Translations under genes and position numbers: made by a program
Notes under the pieces: model-generated
What the model saw: the letters and a program-made list of their open reading frames with translations, nothing else
Databases searched by the model: none
What the model was told of the DNA's origin: nothing
DNA from: Notolepis coatsorum
Taxonomy: Eukaryota; Chordata; Actinopteri; Aulopiformes; Paralepididae
Assembly: GCA_963971535.1 (NCBI GenBank)
Contig: OZ020585.1
Span: 159,952,211 to 160,016,210, forward strand
DNA length: 64,000 nt
Direction: 5' to 3'
Shown: positions 10,759 to 19,996 of the stretch, piece by piece
Numbering within the stretch: position 1 is the first letter of the stretch
How the letters are laid out: the number at the start of each line of letters is the position of its first letter

Positions 10759-12250
10759 TGAGAGAAAACTGGTGTTTTGGGGTGTTTTTCAATGTATGTG
10801 ATGTATAGATTGGGGGGAGATGGTAGCATCTAAAGGTGCCAGGTCAGAGAGGTGCATGGTGATGGTGGTGGAAGCAGGAGACGGTGGTTCAGAGCGAGCA
10901 GGGTGTTAGTGAGCACCACACTGAGCAGGGGTGTTTACATTCCGATCTAGCACATCAGAGATAACAGCAGCAGGCAGAGCGAGGGAGAGGGTTTGACAGT
11001 AGAAAAGGCATTTAAAATGTGTGAAAGGTTATTAGCAGTTGTCATGACAGCGCGTCGCATGACAACCAGAAGAGGGGCGGGGCCGTCATTGCTATGACGA
11101 AGATCATATAAATCGAACAGTAGTTCCGGGTAAGGGTAGACCAAAGAAACGAATCCCACAGGAGGGAAGAAACCATCAGAGACTCTCATCCCTCTCACCC
11201 TCGCTGGTGGGGGGGGGGGGGGGGAATGACACATCATCATTAGCTTCGGCTAACGGGAGAAGGGTTCTGGCTAGACAAGGCCTGAGCCACCATAGGACTG
11301 GATAACAGCAGAGACGATAGCAATGAAAATACAATCTGATAACATCTGGGCTGAGGCTTCTGTTTATATTAGAGCTGGGCCGTTAACGCCGCTAACGTGC
11401 TGCGTTAACGCGATACTAGTATCGCGCGATAATATAATTGACGCAGTTTTTTTTTTTTGTACCTTTATTTACCCAGGGTAGGTTCGCTGAGCACAGATGC
11501 TCTTTTTCAGGAACGCCCTACTTCACTTAAATAAAGTTTTCATTAATTCATTCATTCACACATTCACACAGTTCCATTCACACCTGGGAGCTGCCCAGTA
11601 CAACTACAGTTGACACCATTGGCCACTGAGCAACTCCACTGGAGCAGTTGATTTGCATTGGCAGGGTTTGGCCCTGTCTGGCACCCTACGGGAAAAATAT
11701 TATAGGCACTATAAGTAGACACCGCTACATAAAACAAGCTGGTCTGCCTGAGTGACTGGTGGAAGAAGGAGAAATAGAGATTGAACTGATTGAGTCAAGC
11801 CATGTCACATAGTTCAAGTTTGAAATGCTTCTTTCTGTTTTGCTCCTGAGAGTGTGCTAGATACTGTACTGTACTGGTAATATTATTTATTTGTGTTAAC
11901 TTCTGAATAAAACAACTTATTAAACACAATTACATCTTATTGAACATTATTTTGATATTTCATTACCAATTATCATAGCAAAACAGCTTTTTCAAACAGT
12001 CTGTAATGCATTTTGGAAACGGGAGATGGGCTCATGGTGTAATGGGCCACCTGGCCTGAGAAACATAAGGAGGAAAGAAAAAGTAAGGACTTACTTCTAG
12101 TCATTATTTGGGTAGAACACACATATTTTGAATGCCTTCGGCAGATTTTTTATTTATTTTTTTGAGCCATTTTAATCTAGATTAATCTAGATTAAATCCA
12201 GGATTGCAGATAGATTAATCTAGATTTAAAAATATGAATCTATGCCCACC

Positions 12251-12292
<42 letters not shown>

Positions 12293-12850
12293 GCTGGGCC
12301 GTTAACTATATATTAGAGCTGGGCCGTTAACGGCGTTAACGTGCTGCGTTAACGCGAGACTAGTATTGCGCGATAATATAATTGACGCCGTTAATCTTTT
12401 TCTCAGCGTTGGGTCTGTATTGTCCTTAAATACTTGCCGTAGTTCCCAGCTGTGGTAGCCGGAAGTGATTGCACAAGTATGTACCGGAGCTGTAGTCAGA
12501 ATAATGTTTCAAACTAAAGTAGTGGTCCGGTAATCATTGTTATACAGGTGAGGTTAAGAAGTCCTCAGGATATAACACAATTCGGCAATGAGGACGTCTG
12601 AATCTGCGCAATGCAAGAAAGAAGAAGTCTGACGCGAGCTTTGTTTACATTATTAACGTTAGCTTAGCGAGTTAGCATGTTAGCTCACGTTGCTCGGCGG
12701 CACTTGGAAACATCTACAAGAGGAGGAAATCCACTTTACACACTAAAGGAAGGATCGACTGGACTATCGTGAGTGTTTACAACAGAAATGGCTTGGGTTA
12801 TTGGAAATATTGGACCGTTTGATGACAATGTGGAGCAATATGAAATTTAA

Positions 12851-12984
12851 ATGGGGGACCCTGATGTAAACAAGACAAACGTCTTTCTCTGGTCTGCATC
12901 CCCTTAACACTTGTGTGTATTGAGCCGTACTGTATTGTACCCATTCTGCAATCTGTTAAATAAAGTTTTCATTCATTCATTCAT
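12851..12984 (+). repeat. Dispersed short retroposon S, copy S1
   Basis: Member of a family seen nine times in this window. The conserved body runs GGGGGACCCTGATGTAAAC ... GGTCTGCATCCCCTTAAC ... GTACCCATTCTGCAATC ... TAAAGTTTTC and ends in a 4-bp tandem tail, here (ATTC)n. The variable simple tail and consistent 3' end suggest the 3' part of a LINE or a SINE using LINE machinery. No Pol III boxes are visible. Confidence 0.7.
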
Positions 12985-13069
12985 GGAACTGTTACACTGA
13001 GCTTGCACTGAATTTGTTGAGAAACCTGCTTCTGCAGCAGTCTGTGTGTGAGCAACCAGTCAGCAGCAT

Positions 13070-13345
13070 TGTGAATTTAGAGATTCACTAAAAGACACAT
13101 TGAGAGACAGGTTTGTGTGTGGATTAAGAAATGAAGGTGCACAGAAGAAACTACTGACAGAGAGTGATTTGACACTGGAGAGAGCTGTCAATATCAGTGT
13201 AACAATGTTACTGGCATCAAAGGAAGGACACAGATAAATCTGGTTTTAAAAGTAACACTGGAAATTACAAAAATAAGAGATATGTTCATGCTGTTGAACA
13301 AGGAGATAGAACAGCTAGTGACTCCTCAGATGAAGAGGAGAGGAT
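13070..13345 (+). pseudogene. Gypsy-type gag/protease-junction fragment inside the hAT pair
   Basis: A frame around 13082-13236 reads RDSLKDTLRDRFVCGLRNEG then QKKLLTESDLTLERAV, the C-terminal gag region typical of K02A2.6-like gypsy elements. After a stop, a second piece (13257-13345) reads YKNKRYVHAVEQG followed by an acidic run, as before a retroviral-type protease. It comes from a different gypsy lineage than the two sushi-like copies. No LTR is attached, so it is a captured or nested fragment. Confidence 0.55.
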
Positions 13346-13741
13346 AAATCTCCTCCTCTGGTCATTATTTGGGTAGAACACACATATTTTGAATGCCTTT
13401 GACAGACTTTTATTTTTTTGAGCCATTTTAATCTAGATTAATCTAGATTAATTCCAGGATTGCAGGTAGATTAATCTAGATTAAAAAAAATTATCTATGC
13501 CCAGCTCTAGTTTATATCAATAAACAACGCTCTTTCAAGAAAGGTATGCTGTCAAGGTGTCGAATTCTTACGAAGGTGGTGAAACATTATGGTGGTGGTT
13601 TGCACTAACGGGGAGAGATAAGGATTGTACAGCCAGTATATGAGACGTCGGGATCATTAAAAGTACACAACGCAGAGGGAGTGGATGGAGAGGTGATAAC
13701 ACAAGAAGACGTGATACTGGCCGATTGATCAGAATCTAACA

Positions 13742-14097
13742 ACTGGCACCAGGCACACATCACACTACACAGTGACTACCATACACTGGCACCAGGCACA
13801 CATCACACTACACAATGACTACCATACACTGGCACCAGGCATACATCACACTACACAATGACTAACATATACTGGCACCAGGCACACATCACACTACACA
13901 ATGATTACCATACACTGGCACCAGGCACACATCACACTACACAATTACTACCATACACTGGCACCAGGCACACATCACACTACACAATGACTACCATACA
14001 CTGGCACCAGGCACACATCACACTACACAATGACTACCATACACTGGCACCAGGCACACATCACACTACACAATGACTACCATACATTGGCACCAGG
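13742..14097 (+). repeat. 43-bp minisatellite, central block
   Basis: About eight copies of the 43-bp unit at high identity, cut on the right by the TRIM at 14098. The frames read through it are repeat artefacts. Confidence 0.9.
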
Positions 14098-14620
14098 TGT
14101 AGCCGGTCTCGTATTGCTCTGCGTTGTGTTTCAGATTCGACCCCTGTTAAGGGATTGCCCCGAGTGGGAGTTGAACCCCGGTCTCCCACGTCGCGGGCGG
14201 CATCACAGACCACTATACCAAGAGGTGAATTTACCCCTAAGTAATGGGTCTGGATGCCTCTGGGAAGTGAGTTTACTTGCAGTACCGCTAACATCCACAG
14301 TCACTTCACAACACTTGAAGTCCATCGTGACTATGGATATACTCACGGTACCTCCGTTACACCCCACCCCCTAAACTCACTCCACCCAGGGCATCCGGGT
14401 CACTGGGCACCAGTGTAGCCGGTGTAATCTCGCTCTGCATTGTGTTTCGATTCAACCCCTGTTAAGGGATCGCCCTGAGTGGGAGTTGAACCCCGGTCTC
14501 CCGCGCCGCGGGCGGCATCACAGACCAACTGTACCAAGAGGTGAACTCACCCCTAAGTAATGGGTCTGGATGCCTCTGGGGAGTGAGTTTACTTGCAGTA
14601 CCGCTAACATCCACAGTCAC
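14098..14620 (-). mobile_element. Miniature LTR retrotransposon (TRIM) with 52-bp interior
   Basis: On the minus strand two near-identical direct repeats (14414-14620 and 14098-14361) begin TGTAACGGAGG and end GGCTACA, i.e. LTR-like TG...CA. The 52 bp between them (14362-14413) starts, one base after the 5' LTR, with a primer site resembling the tRNA(His) type (TGGTGCC, extra CA, GTGACCCGGAT). It ends with a polypurine tract GTTTAGGGGGTGGGG directly before the 3' LTR. It has no coding capacity. The 5' LTR lacks its first ~57 bp. It sits in the 43-bp minisatellite, and a third LTR copy lies at 51930-52096. Confidence 0.7.
14161..14231 (-). other. tRNA(Asp)-like Pol III module inside the TRIM LTR
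   Basis: The minus strand carries an A-box-like TGGTATAGTGG (14210-14220) and, about 30 bp on, GGGAGACCGGGG followed by B-box-like GGTTCAACTCC. These blocks and their spacing match tRNA-Asp closely. The acceptor stem does not pair convincingly, so I do not call a functional tRNA gene. The second LTR has the same module near 14475-14545. Confidence 0.65.
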
Positions 14621-14644
14621 GTTAAAAAAAAGATTTTTGTAAAA

Positions 14645-15060
14645 GCACTGGCACCAGGCACACATCACACTACACAATGACTACCATACACTGGCACCAG
14701 GCACACATCACATTACACAATGACTACCATATTACTCCTGGCACCAGGCACACATCACACTACACAATGACTACCATACACTGGCACCAGGCACACATCA
14801 CACTACACAATGACTACCATACACTGGCACCAGGCACACATCACACTACACAGTGACTACCATACACTGGCATCAGGCACACATCACACTACACAGTGAC
14901 TACCATACACTGGCATCAGGCACACATCACACTACACAATGACTACCATACACTGGCACCAGGCACACATCACACTACACAGTGACTATACACTGGCATC
15001 AGGCACACATCACACTACACAATGACTACCATACACTGGCACCAGACACCAGGCACACTA
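14645..15060 (+). repeat. 43-bp minisatellite, right block
   Basis: About nine to ten further copies with small indels; some units read CATCAGG instead of CACCAGG. The array ends at a partial duplicated CACCAGACACCAGG. Confidence 0.9.
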
Positions 15061-16080
15061 CACAATGGCTGAACAGCTTAGGGGACAGGGATAGAGTACA
15101 ACACTATCCTTTCTGCTCAAGTAAGTGGCATGTTATTGAACTTAACCACTTAAGCCCTAGCCCTATTTTCTGAAAATCGTCGTAAAAATACATACCTAAG
15201 TAAATGGAAGATTGCTCCACTACAAGGCTATTTGCATGTTCTTGGTATCTAGGGACATCTATGGATCTCGGGGAATGTATTCCCAGTGTCAGATATATTG
15301 TGTCTGTTACTAGGCTTGAGTAAATTGTAATGAACCAAATATATATATATATTTTTGTCTACCTGTCATGCCCAGAGGATTATCTCCCACCTTTATTATA
15401 CCTCATTGAAAGATTTGGCAGACTTTCTGGATACACTATAAATAGGCAAACATTTTAATTGTTGCCACTCACTGATGGTTTGAACCCAGGCGTCCTTCAC
15501 AACCTGCCTTTTAGGACTACAGATACAATTGAATAGCTTAGAGTTGTTATTCCTAAAACCACAAACTCCTGTACAAATTGAAATATGAACCAATGTTAGA
15601 GAAGTTGAAATGTAATGTATACAAATTTAGTTATCCTATTGTCTATGATTGGTTGTGTCAACGCAGTGGAAATGCTCAGTCTACCCAAGTTTTAACATTT
15701 TATTACAGAATCAGATTTTTTTTTATGAAACACCCTAGATTCTATCATTATGCCGTTTATTTGGAGATACAAACCACACTGCATTTAAAAAAAAGCCATC
15801 TGTGCAGGTCTACAGACAGGAGGCCTTGTCTTACCCGTCTTTCAATATTACTACTGGGCAGCCAATACTACAGCTGTGGGACGACCACCAGGGTTGACCA
15901 TCACCTGAGCCCAACATCGTAATGTCTTTTCATTCACTGATATATTCTGCAGTTACATCACTACATGACTAGTATTTCAAATGTGTTTTATAATCAGATG
16001 ATGTGAGATAACGAGGTCTCTTTTAGGGAGGAGAAACGAGGAAGGACTGGGTGAGAAGGTGAGGATGAACTGAATGAGCT
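15061..16080. other. Unassigned stretch
   Basis: AT-rich DNA with an (AT)n tract near 15340. Open frames to 114 codons on either strand have no recognisable domain. Confidence 0.4.
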
Positions 16081-16988
16081 GCGCGAGTCATATAGTAATA
16101 TCCAACATTCATACATATAAAATGTAAATGTTACATACTGACTATATACTTTTTACATGCTTTCGAGCAACACTGTACTTATTGTACTATTTTATACCTA
16201 TTCTTATGTCTGCACTTTCTACATTGCACTCCTTTTATTGTATTTTTATACCTATTGCTATGTCTGCACTTTATGCATTGCTTTTATTCCGTCAACTGTA
16301 TGCTAATTTTATGCCTATGTTCATTTTATACTATTTGCTGTGAAGCATTTTTTTTTGTCAATGTGTTTTTATTACAGTTTTTTAGACATTACAGTAGACA
16401 ATACAGACGTAACAAACATACTGTACGCACATAAACAAAAACAAAAAACCAATAAAAAAAACTGTTCACAGAGCACTTCATATTACAGAATCATTACTAT
16501 ACAGTGTCATTATTTCAGGAGGTGAGAGACATAGTCAACCATTCCACATAAGAAATAAAGGGTTGCCACACCACATCAATCTTTCCACTTGATCCCTGCA
16601 ATGTATATTTTATCTTTTCCACTTTTAAATGATACATTGAGCTGCAACTGAGGTGTCTGTGTGTGTGTGGATATGGTGCGTCTGTCTATGTCTGGTCTGG
16701 GTCTCTTAATATGTCATGATGTGCTCTGTCCTTGTGTCCATGACTGTATTGTGACCTGTATCCCTACTATGTCTATGTGCTTTTGTTGTGTTTTTATTCT
16801 AATCTTATTTATCTTGATTTTATTCTGTTTTTATTGCTAACCCTTTTTTTACACAGGATTTTAGCCTGTACCTTCTGGCAGGGGGACTGCCAATGGAAAT
16901 TAGCCTTTGTGCATTTACATCTGTAAAATGTTTTATTAATGTACACTGTCCCACTTGAACAAATAAAGTAAACCTAACCTAACCTAAC
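16081..16988 (+). repeat. LINE-like 3' untranslated region ending in (AACCT)n
   Basis: Pyrimidine-rich DNA with repeated TGTCTGCACTTT and TATACCTATT words, as in 3' regions of fish LINEs. It ends in AAATAAAGTAAACCTAACCT, a polyadenylation-like signal with a pentamer tail. The reverse transcriptase part is absent, so it may be one or more 5'-truncated copies. Confidence 0.35.
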
Positions 16989-17037
16989 CAATCCATGTAT
17001 GAAAGGTGCTATATAAATAAAGTTATTATTATTATTC
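16989..17037 (+). repeat. L2-type LINE/SINE 3' tail
   Basis: Contains GTATGAAAGGTGCTATATAA followed by AAAG(TTATTA)n. The same tail occurs inverted at 28458-28503. Confidence 0.6.
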
Positions 17038-17084
17038 TGCAAGAAGAAATGCCAGCAGCTCATCCCCGGGGTCAGGGTGCCTCT

Positions 17085-17340
17085 ACTGACCACCTCACGG
17101 CTGATGACCTCACAGCTGATGACCTCACAGCTGACCTCCTCACAGCTGACCACCTCACAGCTCATGACCTCACAGCTGACCACCTCACAGCTGACCACCT
17201 CATAGCTGACCACCTCACGGCTGATGACCTCACAGCTGATGACCTCACAGCTGATCACCTCACAGCGGATGACCTCACAGCTGACCACCTCATGGCTGAT
17301 GACCTCACAGCTGACCACCTCACAGCTGACCACCTCAGTC
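17085..17340 (+). repeat. 15-bp tandem array (GACCTCACAGCTGAT)
   Basis: About 17 copies of a 15-bp unit with variants GACCAC and GATGAC. Because 15 is a multiple of three it yields a 148-codon repeat frame (LTADH/LTADD) and an antisense one. Neither looks like a real gene. Confidence 0.9.
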
Positions 17341-18009
17341 ACCGGCACGCCTCCTCTTGGCTAACTGGAAACACATCTCACCAGTCCTTCATCGGCCAGT
17401 CATTCTGGAAACGGGAAGTGCCTTCATACCTTCCAGTGTAAGAGGTTTATTAACTCCCATTTATTCATTATATTACACTCATTATATATAATGAAATGTA
17501 AGGGGTAAGTGTATGACAAAAATAATGAATATAATTATTGCAGTATCTTTTGGGACGTCTGGAAGGAGGCTGTGTGTAATAAGAGGAGAATCAAGAGTAA
17601 ATAGAGTCGTCACAAGCACAGTCGCACATAAACTACGCTACAACTAAATTACTTCCGCACGCCGTGGGCTCAATATGCGATTTAAAGGCGCCTGGCAATA
17701 TTCTACTGATATGGTGTTTAGTTTTAATAGGAAACCCTCAGCTCAAATACGAGCTGACAAACACAGCAAGACAAACACAGTCTTCTCTCTCCGGCGATGA
17801 AATATACACTCTCAAATAGACCTGTACCTCTTTGAATCCGCTGTGTGGGTGAAACCAAAGCGCAGAACAAACAGCGTTCTGATATGACTTTTAAGGTGAT
17901 AACAGCGGCTGACGGGGTGGAGACGAGAGAGAGCAGGCTTTGGTTTGGGCTGGGTGCGGAAAACACAACCGGTGATTGACATAATTCTGAGGCCTTGGGG
18001 GAAGTTTAC
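17341..18009. other. Unassigned stretch
   Basis: No supported gene or repeat. It precedes the TTAA-punctuated array. Confidence 0.4.
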
Positions 18010-18167
18010 TGTTTAACCCTTTCACTGCCACACAACAAAGGGTTAACCCTTTCACAACCACACTACAGAAGGTTAACCTATTCACTACCACACTACAGAC
18101 GGTTAGCCGTCTGTCGTGTGGTAGTGAAAGGTTAACCTTATGTAGTGTGGTAGTGAAAGGGTTAATA
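18010..18167. repeat. TTAA-punctuated 30-bp array with central palindrome
   Basis: TTAA (once TTAG) occurs every 29-30 bp, separating 25-26-bp units of the type CCCTTTCACTGCCACAC...AAGG. Three units run forward, then the centre ACGG TTAG CCGT reverses the orientation for two more. Comparable arrays lie at 52580-52728 and 55214-56139. The TTAA boundaries and CCCTTT/AAAGGG ends suggest a piggyBac-like origin. Confidence 0.75.
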
Positions 18168-18217
18168 AGAGCTCTGAGAGGCCGTCTCGACAACCTGGAC
18201 CAGGCGCTTACACACAG

Positions 18218-18284
<67 letters not shown>

Positions 18285-18402
18285 AACTTTATTAACAGAT
18301 TGCAGAATGGGTACAGTACAGCTCAATACATACAATTGTTAAGGGGATGCAGACCAGAGAAAGACTTTCGTCTTGTTTAAATCAGGGTCCCCCCCTACAT
18401 CA
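18218..18402 (-). repeat. Dispersed retroposon S, copy S2, with (GATT)n tail
   Basis: Reverse complement of the S body (GAAAACTTTATTAACAGATT ... GGGGATGCAGACC ... CAGGGTCCCC), preceded by about 16 GATT repeats that form its 3' tail. Confidence 0.8.
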
Positions 18403-18546
18403 GGGTTCCCCCCAGGAGACCATGGCTTGGGAGCCGTGAGTGTGGGTTTTTGTGTCTGTGTGTGAGTGAGTTTGTATGACACTGTATTTTTGTATGTGTG
18501 CGTCTGCTATCTTGTGTTTGTTCATGTGTGTTCGGGCATGCACGCT

Positions 18547-18550
<4 letters not shown>

Positions 18551-18616
<66 letters not shown>
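18551..18616 (+). repeat. (TG)n microsatellite
   Basis: About 32 uninterrupted TG dinucleotides. The Cys-Val and Thr-His repeat frames over it are artefacts. Confidence 0.98.
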
Positions 18617-18618
<2 letters not shown>

Positions 18619-19236
18619 CGTCCATGCATACTGTACACACGTGTGTCCACTTGTAGCAGATTTCAATCGAGTTTTGCAGCCGTTTCCCAAATATCCCTTC
18701 TCTTTTGGGCCGAGCTGTTTGAAGGAAATGAGTGGCTTCAGGATCAAGAGCCTTTCTGGAGGAATTTAAGTCTGTTTGAGGTTTACGACTTCTTCATCTG
18801 TACAAAGCCTGTGGACAGAGTGCTATACGCTAGCCCTCAGGAGGCTGTAGAGAGTGCTATATGCTAGTCCTTGGGAGGCAGGCAGGGCTTAGCCGTGAAT
18901 TCCAGGCAATGTGATAAGGAGGTGATAAAACGCCAGGCGAGACGCACTTTCTGGGGAGACATCTTCAAATAAAATACATAAGGGGGGTTGAGAACTTTTA
19001 GTCTGGAATGCTAATTCTGAAACGACATCATGCACATTGTTATGGGAGATATTATGCAGTAATAATAGCATACAAAAGGTAAGTAATCCAAAAAATAACA
19101 AGGTCTTCCCCACTACCGTTTTATGCCATAATATAAAAAATATAACCACAGGTTTCCTCCTTATGATCTCGGTTAGTTCAGCACAACACGACAGTACAAC
19201 ACAATGGCATGCATTACCTGCTTCCTGTATGTCTGA
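18617..19236. other. Unassigned stretch
   Basis: No gene or classifiable repeat supported. Two GCTATA-C-GCTAG...GAGGC words near 18820-18890 form a short duplication. Confidence 0.4.
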
Positions 19237-19690
19237 AATACATCTTGTATCAGTGATTCTCTCACTTTCACCCCCTCCTATTCCTCTCAGTGCTTACTGT
19301 ACATCACAAATTTGACATTTTAACTTGACATTTTACTGTATATTATTGTATATTGTCGGACTGTATATTTCAGAATTCAAGAATGTATATACATGTTTTA
19401 GAATGTATATCTGATTTTGGTATGTTCTATTTTTATTTTATTCTTATTCTTATTTTGACTTTTGACCAACTAAATGTTCATTGTGAGCAATCTGTGGTGC
19501 TGAATTTCCCTCGAGATTAATCAAGTACTTATATTCTATTCTATTCTCTAAATACATCTTGTATCAGTGATTCTCTCACTCCCACCCCCCCCCCTGTTCC
19601 TCTCAGCGCTGACGGTACATCTGAAATACATCTTGTATCAGTGATTCTCTCTCTCCCACCCACCCCCCCCCCCTGTTCCTCTTAGTGCCC
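19237..19690 (+). repeat. ~77-bp tandem repeat interrupted by a LINE tail
   Basis: Three copies of a unit starting AAATACATCTTGTATCAGTG (19237, 19550, 19627), each ending TTCCTCT-AG. The first and second are separated by a LINE 3' end at 19313-19553, so that LINE inserted into a pre-existing tandem repeat. Confidence 0.7.
19313..19553 (+). repeat. 5'-truncated LINE 3' end
   Basis: Carries the motif GTGCTGAATTTCCCTCGAG followed by ATTAATCAAGTACTTAT and a (TATTC)n tail, a common end of fish LINEs. A related copy lies at 54096-54315. No coding part is present. Confidence 0.6.
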
Positions 19691-19996
19691 ATCTCCTTGG
19701 GCGCAGACCACACCTCCACTCATCTGCCTTATTAATTACAATGAATACACCAACACCTCCCCTGTCAGCTCTGATCAGCTTCTTCAGTTTTCAGCAAGAA
19801 GCTCCTGTAGAGTAGTATTGTTTTAGTTAAATACAGTTTTTTTTTTGCTACAAAGAGCATCAGATGATCCTCCTTTACATGAACGCGCCAACATTTTGGG
19901 AAAAGACAAGACGATAGATACCAGTTTCCTCTCTGTGCGTTCAAGCTATCTGGCTGCACGTTAGCCTAGCTTAGCAGTAGCACAATGAATGGAAGC

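Larger units (their letters stand above)
11370..13509. mobile_element. Tandem pair of hAT elements sharing one outer TSD
   Basis: The outer ends TAGAGCTGGGC and GCCCAGCTCTA are flanked by perfect GTTTATAT duplications (11362-11369, 13510-13517). Inside are two units. One runs 11370-12254 and ends with a mutated terminus CCCACCTCTA. After an (AT)n tract and a 20-bp stub of another left end, the second runs 12314-13509. Both units share the left GTTAACG-rich subterminal block and the right ATCTAGATTAATCTAGATTA block. The transposase is not preserved. The interiors carry unrelated retroposon pieces. Confidence 0.8.
10759..13741 (+). mobile_element. ERV-like solo LTR candidate interrupting the minisatellite
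   Basis: Begins TGAGAGAAAACTGG and ends CAGAATCTAACA, i.e. TG...CA, with a 4-bp duplication ACTG (10755-10758, 13742-13745). The left and right flanks are halves of one 43-bp minisatellite unit. Without the hAT insert at 11370-13509 it is about 835 bp. On the plus strand there is a TATA-like CATATAAAT near 11105 and an AATAAA near 13519, the right order for an LTR. No internal region or second LTR is present. The class is not assigned; a 4-bp TSD is compatible with an ERV. Confidence 0.5.

Noticed and set aside
14161..14231. Functional tRNA gene
   Set aside because: A/B boxes and tRNA-Asp-like blocks are present, but the acceptor stem does not pair, and the sequence recurs as part of an LTR.
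10656..15060. CRISPR-like array of 43-bp units
   Set aside because: Contiguous minisatellite without spacers.
16955..16990. Interstitial telomere
   Set aside because: The repeat is AACCT (5 bp), not the vertebrate TTAGGG hexamer; it is the tail of a LINE-like 3' region.
16995..17441. 148-codon repeat protein (LTADH/LTADD)
   Set aside because: Produced by a 15-bp tandem array; the antisense frame is equally open and there is no non-repeat domain.
18395..18867. Thr-His and Cys-Val repeat frames
   Set aside because: Translation of a (TG)n microsatellite and flanking DNA.
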